Shown here: positions 45,416 to 58,162 of the stretch, piece by piece
Layout: each line of letters starts with the position of its first letter
Numbering within the stretch: the first letter of the stretch is position 1
Source of the DNA: Hippophae tibetana
Taxonomy: Eukaryota > Streptophyta > Magnoliopsida > Rosales > Elaeagnaceae
Assembly: GCA_037013495.1 (NCBI GenBank)
Contig: CM072810.1
Span: forward strand, 48,532,843-48,596,842
DNA: 64,000 nucleotides
Reading direction: 5' to 3'
Notes under the pieces: model-generated
Database searches by the model: none
What the model was told of the DNA's origin: nothing
Seen by the model: the letters and a program-made list of their open reading frames with translations, nothing else
Position numbers and translations under genes: made by a program

Positions 45416-46702
45416 TGAAATGATACAAATCAAGGGGGTAGGACGAAGCTAAGTTTTAGATTATATAGCAAAGGATTTCTCCACAAAAAAATAGATATGA
45501 CTCACCATTAAATTGAGGCAATCAATTATGAATCATATACATAAAAATCATACATCTCTACCTAAAAAATATGCATGTTATTTAAGAAAGGAAAATAGTC
45601 AAATAATTTTCACAAATATATGTAATTGCCTCTATAGATCAACTATTGGACAAACAATTGATAACATAAAAATCAGATTGAATAATGTAATTGAATTGAA
45701 ATAATATTAGGGAACAAATATTATATCATTATATGTAGAAAATTGCATTCATAAGACCTATATATTAATAAATTAGCTAGACATAATTAAATTCACAAAT
45801 CTTATATTATTCATAAAGAAGACATGCAAATAGATAAAGAAAGGAGAAAAAGAATAAATATAATAAATCTCTTGAATTGTAGAATCAATCCCCTCTTGAA
45901 TCTTCATCAAATTGTATCTCCTTTTGAAATTTTTCTATAATTTTTTCTTCTTGGCACCAAAAATTAATAATTTGTTTTATAATTTCAACTATTAGGGTTT
46001 CTGGACAATTAGGGGCTTAAATTAGGCTCAAATGGAGTCTAAATTGTCAGATCAACTTCAGATGAAAGGTTGAGATGAAAATAGGAAAATTCAATAGCAA
46101 TAGCCAATGGGATCGTGAAATATAGCATGGGAGAAACACCAAACGAATCAGCACATGACGTGTGGAGGGGGAAACTAGTGGTGGTCGACGTGTGCTAAGT
46201 GAGCGACTTGTGGTGCGTTGCTATTTGCTATCCAGATTATGTGGTAACCTCGTAGGACAAATGGATGAATGACATGATGATGAGCGGTACACTCATTGTT
46301 TACGTAGAAAAAGTCAAAATGAATGTCATGTTAACACATGGAAATGCCTACATCACCTAACAAACGTGATTTGCTCCAATTTCCACCTCCTCTTTGATTG
46401 TGTGAAATCCACTTGGTGTTGGCTGGTCAACTATACATGTAGTTGTCTCCGATTAGACCCCTTCCTTATGTGGCATCCATGTGTCCTATTTTCATTGGTC
46501 GTGCATTGCAAAATTCATAAAAATTCATAAAAATCCAAACAATTCTAGAAAATTCCCAAAATCATAAAAATCATAAAAAGAACATTTTTATACTTTAACA
46601 GCAAAAGTACTACTTATTTAATAAAATGAAGAACTATTAAGTAGAAAAGTGCACTAATGGCTTTACTTTCATAGAGTTATCATGTCTCAATAGCATAATA
46701 CA
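45416..46702 (-). mobile_element. 5' LTR of chromovirus-like gypsy element
   Basis: Bounded by TG...CA: plus strand TGAAATGATAC at 45416 and GCATAATACA at 46702, so on the minus strand TGTATTATGC...ATTTCA, about 1287 bp. The left edge adjoins the PBS-like site, and the right edge coincides with an abrupt switch to copia gag. The U3 side contains GACGTGTGG and a CCAATGAAAAT stretch. No second LTR is in the window to confirm the ends. Confidence 0.55.
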
Positions 46703-49122
46703 TGTTTAAATATGCTCAGATGAGCTGCGTTAGCTACGTCAAGTCTTAGGAGAAAGAGGGTGAACAAGGAGGAGAGCTCCTAATAATACCTCCTACATAT
46801 CTAAGGCATTGCAAGCTGGCCAGAATTTCCACATGAATAATAAAAACGAGAAGTGGAGTTAAAGAATCAAGGTCCTTGACTCTGAGAAGTAGTGTAGGGA
46901 GGAGAGGAAAAGGAAGTTCTTATATTGACTCTCAAATGAGTACAAGTGTTCAATTTCTCACAATATGGTCTTAAATACCTAAGTTTACCACAATGGTGAT
47001 AAGAAGGATTGATAGTAGGTAAGGGCAAATGAATAACATTAGAGCAATGAGAGAAGCTAGCCTTAGGTGAGGATTTCATCATGCTAGAAACGTAGGGCTG
47101 ACAAGATGCAATAGCCTTACCTTTTGGGTCAGTGGGAATAGTGTTCAACTCAGAATTTTGACTAGAGGCTTTGAAAAATATGGTAGAATAATCCTTGGAG
47201 GTAGAATTTTTTTCATGATATCCAATACCTTGTTTATCCCCTACCATCTTGGTGTTACTGAGGAAGTCATTAAGATTCTTCAAACTACCCATCATTTTGT
47301 TCAAACTAGGAGTAGGTCAGGTTTTTATCACTAACTTTAAGTATATCCTTCAAGGAAATAATCAAATATTCCTTCTCTATTAGAAAGATTCAAGATAAGT
47401 TACATAATTGTTTAGAATACTAACTTTCTCATTTAGTTGATAAATTTCAACTTTTTTATTAGAAAGAACATAAGCTATGTATTCCTTTGTACTCCCTAGT
47501 ACAATAATTGTTTTTTCAATCCCTTAACCTTGACATTTTGATTAGGAGATAGATTAAAGAGATAAACCATTTGGTGACTTTACTAGAGATGGGAACCTTT
47601 AATTGTTCCTTAAGCTTCTTTACTTTTTCTTGATATGCTTTGAATTCCTCAAGTTAATTTGAATATCTCTTTTGAATAACCTCACATTTCTTAGTGAGTT
47701 CAATTTGTCAAAAATCATTAAAAGACTTTTTTTCCTCTATATTTTTCTTTAAAATGCATAACTTGGACTCCTTTTCATTAAGGTTTTCCAAAGCCTTTTT
47801 TACCTTCTCATACTTGATGTGATCCAATAGGAGAGCATTGTAAGAATCAAGTAGAATATCTTGATCATCATCTTTATTATCAACTTCAATAGTCACGTTT
47901 TGAGTATCTAAGGTAGTAGTGGGAGGATCAACAACACTACTAGAGGCAAAAAAAGGCCATAGAAGTTGTCATCCTTATCGTCACTACTTGTACTATCCAA
48001 AAGAATAACCTCAACTTTCATGGCATGTTTGTTTGTGCATTTCAAATTTTGAAAACACTGAGCAATAATATGCCCTAGTTTACCATATTCAAAGTACCTT
48101 CTTCTATTCAAGTGACATGTACTTGGTTTCTCAAAACCATTTTCTGAGTTTTCATCACTTCTAATAGATCTTAAAGTTTTTGAACTTGAAGTATCTTTCC
48201 ATGTAGTCCCACACAAAGATTTCTTATTTTTAAAGAATTTGGTAAATATTTGAGCAAGGAAAGCCATTTCCTCCTCATCAGGGTCAAAATCATCATTATC
48301 ACCACCTAAGATAAACACATATTTGATTGGTTCACTTCCCTTAATAGTCTTATGGGCTAATCTTTTTTCCCTTTTCAGAACTAACCTACTCTGTTATTTG
48401 TAAAAGGTGATGTTGTTCAAAGACTTGTAAATTACCAACCAGATTATTTACAGTGAGTTCACCTAGTTTTTACATTGATTCTAGTACTATGACCTTAACA
48501 TAAAGCTTAAAAGGTTGATAGGAAATTATATTTTCAATTTTGTTTCTTCACTAATTATTCTACGAAGGTTTTGAGAGTAGTTTACAATGTTATAGAATCG
48601 TGCATAAAACTAATCCAAGTTCTCATCTTCTTGTATGATGTACAATTTGAAATCTCCATTTAGTTTCAGCATTTTGGATCTCTTCACTATAGAAGTACCT
48701 TCATACATTGTCTCAATAATATCCCAAGCTTGTTTAGAAGAAGTAAAACTATGAATCCTTCAGTACTCATCAAGTGACACAACTTTGATGATACCATATA
48801 ACCTTTTACTATTCCATTAAGATTCATTGGATTCTTCCTTGGTCCATTAGATCATAGGTTTTTGGATAAAAACATTGTTAGGTAGGCTTTTGGTTGGGTA
48901 GGTCTAGCCATTTTCCAAAAAGAACCGCACATGGTCTCATTGGGAACATAAAAAGGCCCTCATTTAAGATATCCAATAGGCATAGTTAATCTCATTGAAG
49001 AGTGGAGGTTTACCTGCAATACTTCCTTCTCTAGATTCCATCCAAGAGAAAGTATGTGTGTGAAAAAGTGAGTAAACAAGATGAATAGCGGAGCGGTTAA
49101 GCCAACCAAATCTAATACCAAT
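46703..49122 (-). pseudogene. Copia gag remnant with zinc knuckles and PBS
   Basis: Minus strand. 48360-49100 is a worn UBN2-type gag N-terminus. 47908-48318 includes YFEYGKLGHIIAQC, and a coiled-coil part lies at 47708-47896. 46867-47304 holds PTINPSYHHCGKLRYLRPYC. A last knuckle-like YYSCGNSGQLA lies near 46780. At the start, ATTGGTATTAGATTTGG (about 49106-49122) is the primer-binding site. It is the same family and order as the plus-strand copy at 26894-29330. It is cut at 46702 by the gypsy LTR. Confidence 0.8.
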
Positions 49123-50230
49123 TGAAAGAGTTTAAGACCCGGTATAATACGAGGGTAAGGAGATATAGACTCCTTAATAACTCAACAATAACTCACTAAA
49201 ATAGAGAAATAAGCACGTAGAAAACCACACAGTATAAGCCCAAATATAATAATAAAAATAATAGAAAGCATGCAAAAGTAAAAAGCTTTCTAATCAAAGT
49301 TTAAGCTATTAGTATGTTGAAACATACACAACCTAAACTTGGATTATACTAGTACAACATCAAATCATGCATAACACTCAACATAATAAGGTAGACCATA
49401 TAGAGATGATAACATTCTTGGATTGCTTAAGGCAACCACTCAGCATCAAATAATTCACTAAATAACATATAAATTACAAGTAAAATTACTATTACCTCTA
49501 TCAGTAGGATCTTCTTCCAAATTGCTTACTACTGCTCCTAACTTAATGCTTTCGCAACTGATTGGTTCAACTCTCAAAAGTAGTTGTTCTTCACAGCCAA
49601 CACCACCCAATATGGTGTGATTGGAAACCATATATCATGTAAGTTGAAGTGTGATAACTAACGCTCTCTAGGGACAAAAACTCCAACACTAATATCAAAT
49701 CATGTACGAAAGACACACTATCAAATCATGTATGTAGACACACTATTAAACCACTCTCAAATGTATGGTCAACGAAATTATTCCCAAATAGATATATTAC
49801 TTAGTGCGAATTTTGGAAAAGTTTTTCTATTGATTTCATGCGGTAAAGAAGACAGAAAGGAATGAGGTTTATAGGGCTGGATTTTTCGTGGTCGCAAGGT
49901 ACTAAAAATTTACATTTCTTCATTTCCAAAAATGCCAAGTACTAACCATAAATACCTACACCCGAAGATTATCAAAAACCATAAGTAAAAATGTCAGCGA
50001 GCGAGCACATTCACATGACGAAAACCAACCCTATGGTGCTCGTAAATATGCTCACAGAAAAAGTTTACCTAACTATGTGCGTGTGTGAATTATTGATGCA
50101 TAGTAACGACCTTACATAAAGAAACATAAAAACACTAATTAAGATAATAGACACTAAGTTTTGTACACAAGAAAATAATACACATGAACAAGTACAATGA
50201 GACTTATAGGGACAAATTTGATCACTTACC
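49123..50230 (-). mobile_element. 5' LTR of minus-strand copia element
   Basis: Left edge TGAAAGAG directly beside the PBS. Blocks match the LTR at 14826-16283 (GTAAGGAGATATAGACTC, CATATAGAGATGATAACATTCTTGG, GGCAACCACTCAGCA), with intervening changes. The right end is set only roughly, by loss of similarity near 50200-50230. Confidence 0.6.
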
Positions 50231-50261
50231 TTTTAATATATTAATACAATATAAAAATGTT

Positions 50262-50562
50262 CTATCCCATTGTCTAATATTTATTATACCTCAAAACAAA
50301 ATTTTCCCTAACCTTTTAAGATGCATAATTTAGTACCAAACCTTATAAAATTTAATAATTTCAGTCCAATTCAAAAAATTCTGTGAAAAAGGTTAGGGAT
50401 CAAATTTTGTTTCCATTAGGAAGTTAATGGCCAAATTCTGGTAGATTAGATTGAAAGCATTAAATTTTAAAAAGTTAGTGACTAAAATAGTTATTTGAAA
50501 ATATTAGGGACTAAATTTTGTTTTAAGGAAAACTTATGGACCAATTGAGTACAAAACCCTAT
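50262..50562. mobile_element. Fold-back (MITE-like) element
   Basis: Outer arms CAAAACAAAATTTTCCCTAA (50292-50311) and TTAGGGACTAAATTTTGTTTT (about 50506-50526) are imperfect inverted repeats. A second TTAGGGATCAAATTTTGTTT lies at about 50393. The GGACTAAATTTTG wording is frequent in plant non-autonomous DNA elements. Outer boundaries and target duplication are not certain. Confidence 0.55.
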
Positions 50563-50582
50563 TTATTGATTAGAAGATTTGA

Positions 50583-51235
50583 ACGTTCATTTAGTTATAG
50601 ATCTAAATATCTAATCAGTAGAAGTGTGACAAATTAAAATTTCATAAGTAAGAAAGCATGCAATCATGGGTAAATAAAGTAATGTGGAACATAAAGATCA
50701 ACACATGAGATTTTTAGATGGAACAACCTAGGCCATACTAACGATATAAGAGGAAAACCACCACACTACCGGACCACTTAACTATCCACTATGGAAAATA
50801 AGTATCCAAATACAAGGCTAGGACTCAAACAATCCACCTAGGTAATTCCCCCAAGTAACATGCTTACAAGTCACTACTTTCAACATAATCTCTGCATTAT
50901 AGGTGTTCTGATCTTGACTAGTGTTCTAACGAACTCGAGTCTTATGAGTTAATCGAACCCACACCATTATCCCCTGAAAAGTTAGCATATAAAAACAAGT
51001 GAAACTTCATGCCCTATAGCATATTCAATAATGAATAACTCCAACTAGTTGATTTAATCCATATATAAGACAAATCAAAACAACTAGAAACTCTAGAACA
51101 ATCAATTAAAAGTACAATAACAAAATTATTATTGTAGGCTTGTTAATGCATGAAATACAACCACAAATATTTGATAAATTAACTTAATGAAAAATCCTAC
51201 ATGAAAAATTTTAGTAAAACAAAAGAAAGAATAAA
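50583..51235 (-). repeat. LTR-like direct repeat, left copy
   Basis: Collinear with 51447-52080: TATAGATCTAAATATCTAATCAG, GTAAAGTAATGTGGAACATAAAGAT, CACATxAGATTTTTAG, and a block with CTAGG and GTAAC. Divergence is moderate, with small indels. Similarity ends near 51235. Confidence 0.75.
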
Positions 51236-51446
51236 AGAAATAAAGAATTTTTTTTAAAAGAATATGAACAACAATTCAACGGATTCAATTGACTAGAATA
51301 GAAAAATTACTGAAAAATATATATCTATATATATATTGATAATAAATCGAATAACAAGATCACCCTTAATTAAGTTATCTATAACAAGATCCTCGGCATA
51401 CTAGGTGTATTTAGTGATTGGCACTGATATCAAATAAATGTTTGTT
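51236..51446 (-). other. Short spacer with minus-strand PBS-like site
   Basis: About 210 bp between the repeats. On the minus strand TTGATATCAGTGCC (51420-51433) resembles an initiator-Met-tRNA PBS (TGGTATCAGxGC) and sits beside the right repeat. Confidence 0.5.
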
Positions 51447-52230
51447 AAGTTATGGATCTAAATATCTAGTTAGCAAAAGTATGAAAAATTAAAATTTCAT
51501 ATACGGACAAGAATGAAATCACGTGTAAGTAAAGTAATGTGGAACATAAAGATACACACATAAGATTTTTAGGTGGAAACAACCAAGGCCGCACTAATGA
51601 CATAAGAGAAAACCCATTGGTCTACTGGACCATCTAACTATAACTATGAAAAATAAGTATCCAGTTACAAGGCTAGGAATTAAACTACCCACCCAGGTAA
51701 TGCCCCCTAGTAACATACTTATAAGTCACTACTTTCATCATAGTTTTTACAAGATAGGCATTTGAATTCAAACAAGCTTTCTGACAAACTCGAGTCGAAA
51801 GAGTTAATCGAACTCACACAATTGTTACATGAAAATTTATCACATAAAAACAAGTGTAAATGTGTGTCATAGAGTATATTAAATAATTAAAAACCCTAAA
51901 TAGCTTATTAAATCAATATATCAAACAAATCAAAAGCAACTCTAAAGCAATCAGTTAAAAGTACAATAACACAATTATTACTATAGGCTTGTTATTCTAT
52001 CAAATATAACCATAAATGTTTGTTAAATTTACTTAATGAAAAAGCATACTTGAAAACCTTCAGTAAAATAAGAGAGAGAATAAATGATGAAGAGAACAAG
52101 CACAATTAAGCTCTTGTGTGGTTAGTTTCAAATGTGTGGTTAGGTTTGTACTTATATAATATTTTTAAGCACATTAGGTTAAAATAAAATTATCATATTC
52201 TCCATAAGATCAGTTAAAACCCTTTTATGA
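51447..52230 (-). repeat. LTR-like direct repeat, right copy, with promoter-like end
   Basis: Repeats the left copy, then extends into a segment whose minus strand reads AAATATTATATAAGTACAAACC (TATA near 52155-52168), followed by a short CT-rich leader. Together with the PBS on its left this suggests a minus-strand 5' LTR of a very small (TRIM- or solo-type) element. Confidence 0.6.
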
Positions 52231-52299
52231 AATAATGACAACGCATCAAAAACCCAAACCAAATCATAATAGAAATATGTTTTAAAATTAGATAACTAG

Positions 52300-52520
52300 C
52301 TCCTTGATGGATTTCAACAAGTGTTCGATTGATCGAGTACATTGGTCTATCAATCGAATGTAGTCTTAATCGAATGATTTAACTTGATCGATCTTGTCCT
52401 CTATTGATTGAGTAAATCCCTCCATTAATCTAATCATTTGATAAAATTCATTTAATTAGGTTATACTGCTTGATAGATCCAAGCATTACTCGATCAATCG
52501 AGTGAACTAATTTCATATTC
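52300..52520. repeat. Second cluster of GATCGA-type motifs
   Basis: Repeated strings such as TCGATTGATCGAGTAC, ATCAATCGAA, TTGATCGATC and CGATCAATCGAGTGA within about 200 bp, similar in kind to the cluster at 12842. It lies upstream, on the minus strand, of the TATA at 52160, so it may be U3 of the same LTR. Confidence 0.5.
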
Positions 52521-53971
52521 TTCCTATTGTGTCTAATATGCAATCTAACATGCATGAAAATAAAAATATACTTGATATGTGACCATTAAGACTCGACCAT
52601 TAAGACTCGATAGTTTCTTCGGCTTGAAACAATTCTTCTAATATACACCTAGAAACTAAAATTACAATTATATGTTTTTTTCACATATATCACCAACACT
52701 CACATAAACCTTACAAGATTAATTAAAAAAGTAACTAGATTGAGAAATATATCAGAAGATTAATTGAAAAAGTAACTTGATTGGGAAATATATTTTAACT
52801 AGTCAAATGCAAGTGGAAAACACATATTTTAATCGTTTAAATAAAAAATCAATTTACTAACATTTGTAAAGAAAATAATATTATATCAATCAATTTTCAT
52901 ATAAGGCTATGGTAAGTCAAGTCATTTTGGTGTTGGCATTCCCATGTGGAAAACACTATGTTTGTATTTTATTTGTTGATTTTGTTCATACTGTCCTTTG
53001 TAAGGTTGGTAATTGGTGTTTCAATATCACTTAGGACACAATTTCGTGTTTTCATATTATACAAACTTACTTTCTTAGTTTCTATTGTCAAATGTTTATT
53101 TCCGTGGTTTTCCATTAGGGACTTTGTTTGTGAGAGGTTGTCATGGTGGGTACTAGACGCTTCTTGTCATAAATTCCATTCATGATGGCTTTCAACTCTT
53201 TCACAAGCTTTCTTATCAATGTTGTTGTGTTGGATTTCTATTTCCACATAGAGGTTCACGTCCCCTCACCTACTTTGGTTGATGATCTTGTAAGAGTTAC
53301 TTTAATTTCTAGTTTGCTCACTGTCCTAAGTCTACAAGTGGTCTACCTATTACGCAATAGACTTCCCAATCTATTCATGGTTTATTTTTATTCTAATTGT
53401 TGGGTTCAAAAAAACATTGTAGCATCTATATGATATGGGACATTAGGGAGAAGTCTCTCTTATATTTCTCAGCCACCGGGTTGAGTGCAAAACATGTGAG
53501 ATTGAGTGAGGTTTTCATGATAGGAAAAATATATGGTTGGATAGTAGAGAGCTACATCATTTTGAGAAGTTACTCTCTAAGTTGAGTTACCATGTGTCAG
53601 TTGGTTTTTGCAAGAATGCAATAATTACCATAAGTGATGAACCTATATGGTGGTGTGTGATGAACAGTATTTTGATTAATTATTTGGTATGCTTGTAAGA
53701 ATTTGTTTTATATTTTATTTTAGTATTATCTTATTCTATTGGGTATTTTTTATGTTTTTTAGGTTAATGAGATTTTAGAAAAATCTTGGGTAAACACGAG
53801 AATTAATGGTGACTCACACAAGTCCAATCGAACCGGAATGTCAAAAAGAAGAAATTTTCTACTTATCATAGCCTAGACATACTTCATGCTATGTTGAGGT
53901 GCTTCCAGGTTCCAACTAGGGATTCTGGGATTTACATGTGTGTAGCATCTCAAAAATATCAATGTTGTGGT
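52521..53971. other. Unassigned DNA with three unrecognised plus-strand frames
   Basis: Frames of 62-83 codons at 52946-53185, 53182-53433 and 53397-53585 overlap end to end and could be one decayed gene of about 640 bp read with frameshifts. They are hydrophobic in the first part (FYLLILFILSFVRLVIG). I recognise no family. The unit ends before the LTR at 53972. Confidence 0.35.
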
Positions 53972-55676
53972 TGATAAGTGCTTGAAAAATGCTCATATTT
54001 TTTGATTTTATTGTGCTTCATTGTAATTAATAGAAATTAATTCTAGCATATTTATATCATTATTTATACAAATCTATGTGCTCAAAATCATTGGTATGTT
54101 TTTTTCTATTTCAAATGTGTTTAGATATATATAAATTTGTCAACACACGAAGAAAAACACTTAGAGCACTTAATTTCCTCCCTAAGAGCTTAAAAGAGTA
54201 AGGCATATAAGCCTTACATGAAGAACATACCATTTTGTAAGGTGTACAAGGAAATTTTCAAGAGAAATAGAGTATGCCATGGCGAAGAAAATAGTGTGCT
54301 ATGGTGCACACTATTTGGGATTAAATACTGGCCACATTGAGTTTTGTGTACCATAGTCTGTAAAAATGTACACCATGGCAAGACCCTATAAAGTTGGAAT
54401 TTTATGTACCAAACAAACTCCTTACTATGGAGCTAAAAAGTGCTAGACCACAACGAGCCTCCATGAAATATGTACGAAGCCCTATGTACCCACCTTTTCC
54501 TTTAAATAAAACCGTTTATGTTTTATAACAAAACATAGAACATAGATATATTTTATTTTTTAGGAGTTGTCCTAGTATTTTTAATTTGTAGAACTTAGGT
54601 TAGCCATTCCACCATACAAAGATACATAAAGAGAACCTCCCAGTTGTGAAGAAGATCAAAGGATTTGGATAAGCAAGTGAAACTTTTTCATAGATCTAGA
54701 ATCATCAACAATAAAAATAAAATCACTAGTTCTTGTCTCCTTTATTTCTTTCTATAATCCGATGTTTTTTATAGTTGAATTGACTTTTGTTAATTTAGCT
54801 ATGATTGGAAAAATCTATAATATGGAAATTTAGTTTCTACTTCCAATGATTAGAAAAAAAAAATTGTGATTCGAATAAATAAAATTTTTAGATTTATTTC
54901 TTGTTCATAATATTCAAATATTTAATCATAAATTGATGATGAACCAACTCGGAATTTACGATTAAAGAATGTTTTTTTAGAATTAAGCATTAGACATATC
55001 ATCAGTGATTAGTTGTGCATGATGAATAATATTCTATTTTAATTTTATTGATTTGTATTAGATTAGATGGTTTACAAATATCTTTAATTATAAATAATGA
55101 AGTGCCAAATTCTGATTTATAATTAAAGAATATATATCTACCTTAAGTTTATCAATTTATTAACATGAAGCTTGACTAAAGTATGTTAATAATTAATTGA
55201 AGATTTTGGTTCATATATATTTGTTTAGTTTAGTAATTAATCAATTTCAACCTCTGTCAAGGAATAATTGATTAATTGAATATTATTGTGAACTCACAAT
55301 GATTATATGGAGTTCACTTATTTAAAAATAAAACAATTAGTACATCTAGCTTATATATAAATCATTTAATTTGTTTTGTCCATGAGGGGTTATGCTTGCT
55401 AAAAATCTCATATACATTCACCATACTAGGCTCAATAATAATTGAATTTGTTCACTTTAATTTAGTTTCTTTCATTTAATTACTTTCTTTGTATATAATG
55501 TAATTTTGAATTTATAGTCCTTTTGTACCAACCAACAAATTGTTAGAGTATTTAGGATTTTTTTAACATTTTAAACCACCATAATTCCCTGAGAAACCAA
55601 CATTGGAAGTATACTTGTTGCTAATTATAAGTGATTTATGCATTTGGAACTTTATAAATATAAAATTTATGCATCA
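53972..55676 (+). mobile_element. 5' LTR of Athila-like gypsy element (family B)
   Basis: A 1705-bp LTR from TGATAAGTGCTTGAAAAATGC to TTTATGCATCA, directly followed by a PBS. U3 has a repeated CATGGCG / GTGTACCATAG region (54260-54400), then TTTAAATAAAA as a weak TATA near 54503. Leader blocks match the 36011 fragment (GATTGGAAAAATCTATAATATGG). No matching right-hand LTR in direct orientation is found in the window. Confidence 0.85.
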
Positions 55677-55700
55677 AGTTTTGGCACCGTTGTCAAAAAA
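55677..55700 (+). other. Primer-binding site of Athila-like element
   Basis: AGTTTTGGCACCGTTGTCAA immediately follows the LTR. Athila-type elements carry a TTTTGGCGCCGTTGCC motif here, so this is that motif with two C-to-T or C-to-A type changes. Confidence 0.8.
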
Positions 55701-55899
55701 TTGATATTTTCAATGGTTTATTTGTTTTCTTTTTAATTATGTTTCATGATTTTTTTTGTTTTGTTTTGTTATTTTCTTGTTCTTTTTATGATTTTGTGAA
55801 TATCTATGACCTTCTTTGTTATTTCTTTTATTTCAATTATTTTTGTTTCTTTTCTTTTCTTTAATTATTTTTTTTAGTTATTAATTTTATTTTTATTTA

Positions 55900-57051
55900 T
55901 TTTTCTTGAGTAATGATTTGAGCCACCAGTAAAGTTACTAAACATTGGAGATGCTTTGCCAAGGGGAATACTAATGAAGGAGTATGCAATGCCAATTATT
56001 GGCACTGCTACTTCCTCTATATAGTTGGGGGAGGTAGATAGGAACTATTAATTGAAAAATATTCCTTTTTTCATGTTGTCATCCTTCTATAGAAGTCCTA
56101 ATAAAGATTCATTGATCTTTATTAGATATTTATTCTCAACTACATAGACATCCCCTTTGTATGGGCTTACTGAGGACTAATAAAAAACAATGTGTTACCA
56201 TACACCCTCAAAGGTAGGGATAAAGTTTGGCCAATGACTATCCCACCAAGTTCTTGATAACTTGGGAGTAAGTCTAAAATAAATTCAAGGAAATATATTA
56301 TTACCATAGAAAACTTTTTATTTAAGAACAAAAATTGTTGTATTCTCTCAAATGGAAGGATAACCAATCTGTGAAACTTGGGTTCAAATGACTTCTCACT
56401 CAATGCCCATACCACAATTTTCCACTACAACTATAAAATCAACTTTTCTACGATGGATTGACACAATAGTGTCAATTCCCAATTGATACTGTTGAAGATA
56501 GAGCTTTGGGAGAAATAACACCCTTAGAGACTTATGTGTACTAGAGTGAGAAGATTTGGAGTAAATGAGATAGACTCCTATAATGATATGGCCATGCAAC
56601 TTGTGAAATTGATGAAGCAAGTTCAACTTCTAACTACCAAGAACACACCAAACAAAGAGGTATGTAAAGTCTGTGGTATATATGATTAATGTGCTAATTT
56701 TTGTTATTTTTTAGGTGACTCCTATATAAGTACCAATCAAGAAGTTTATCTTATGTAGAGGTACTTTTCTAGACCCAAGAGTGATGCTTATACCGATAGC
56801 TATAATCTTGGATAGAGAAGTAACCCAAATTTCTCAGGGAAAGCAAACACTAACCCATCATATGCCCAAAACCAAATGTAAGGCCTAAATTTAAACCAAA
56901 ACATGCCACCCTATCCACCTCATAAACCAACCTTGGAGGTAAACTTGGATTCCTTCATTCAAGTAAATCGAGATAAATGATATGAATAATAATCAAAGGT
57001 TGGACTGTTTAGAGGAATCTATGGAAAAGGGTGGAAGGAAAAGTTGGGAAG
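55900..57051 (+). pseudogene. Athila-like gag remnant, left part
   Basis: Strongly decayed plus-strand gag. No long frame is open. Recognisable pieces include GMCKVC-like Cys motifs near 56660 and an Asn/Gln/Pro-rich stretch at 56800-56960. The order LTR, PBS, leader, gag supports the call more than the protein does. It is interrupted at 57055 by C2 and continues at 59034. Minus-strand frames at 56167-56626 are shadows. Confidence 0.6.
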
Positions 57052-57932
57052 ATAGTGTTGTGTGTTTTTCAACACACAAAAACGTGCAAGTATACACGGT
57101 CACAAGTAATAAAATTTGTAAGTAAAGTATCGTTCCCACGGAGATTTGTAACTATAGTTTGTTGATTACTAAAATTGTCTCAATCTGATTTTATTCAAAA
57201 CGTACGTTGATTTGAATAAATGTAAGAAAATAGTTAAAACAAAATAAAAGAAATCTAGGATTGCAATTTTTCACCAAATTCATCAACTCAAATCATTTTA
57301 TTTTCTTTTGATTTATATTTTTTAGTACATTTAATTTGTCAACCGAAAACTTCTATTTTTATTCATACATCTCTTCCGAGCTCCGTACAAACACACCTCG
57401 TTAAATTAATTCACTATATCTCTATGAGAATTAAATTCACCGAAATTCATTACGTTTTAAGTTTTCAAATGGCCACACATATAATTAGGGTATATTCCTA
57501 TCCTTCATCATACATGTCATTCTATTTACAAGCAATATACACACGAATGCCTCTTCCAAGTTTATTCATGTGCCACGGATCGTTTCGATAAGATTCGTAA
57601 ATAATCAAAAAGCATTAAGCACAAAATAGAACGAACAAACCGAACGTCTTATAAATCTATAAAAATAATTAAAATAAAAGCATCATCAATTTAGATCAAA
57701 TGCAACCCTAGAAAAATTAAATTACTTCATAAAATTAAAATAAAAATTACAACACATACAGAAAAATAAGATGAAGAAGAAGGAAAATTAAAACATCACT
57801 TAGAACAAATTTTTGGCACACGCAGAACACAACAAAAGCCAAAAATGGCTTCTGCGTGTTCCACAACCAACACACAAACACCCCAAAAATTACAAACTCC
57901 AAAAAAACTTCTCAAAACTATCCTCTTATCTC

Positions 57933-57941
57933 CTATTTATA
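57933..57941 (-). promoter_or_regulatory. TATA box of C2 LTR
   Basis: The complement reads TATAAATAG in a GGGTATAAATAGGAGATAAG context, the same as C1. Confidence 0.65.
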
Positions 57942-58162
57942 CCCAAAAATAATACATCTAAAATATTACATTTTTTTTATTTTATTTTTTATAAAACGCG
58001 TAATAATATTTTTATCGAAAAATTAAATAACGCGTATCGAAAATCGAATCGAAAATATTAACTAAATTCACGCGTGAGACAAGGGCGCCGATTCTGCATT
58101 TTTTTAATTCATTATGCGTGCCAGGTGTCAGCGTCTGATTCGCTGAAAGGAATTAACGCGGA

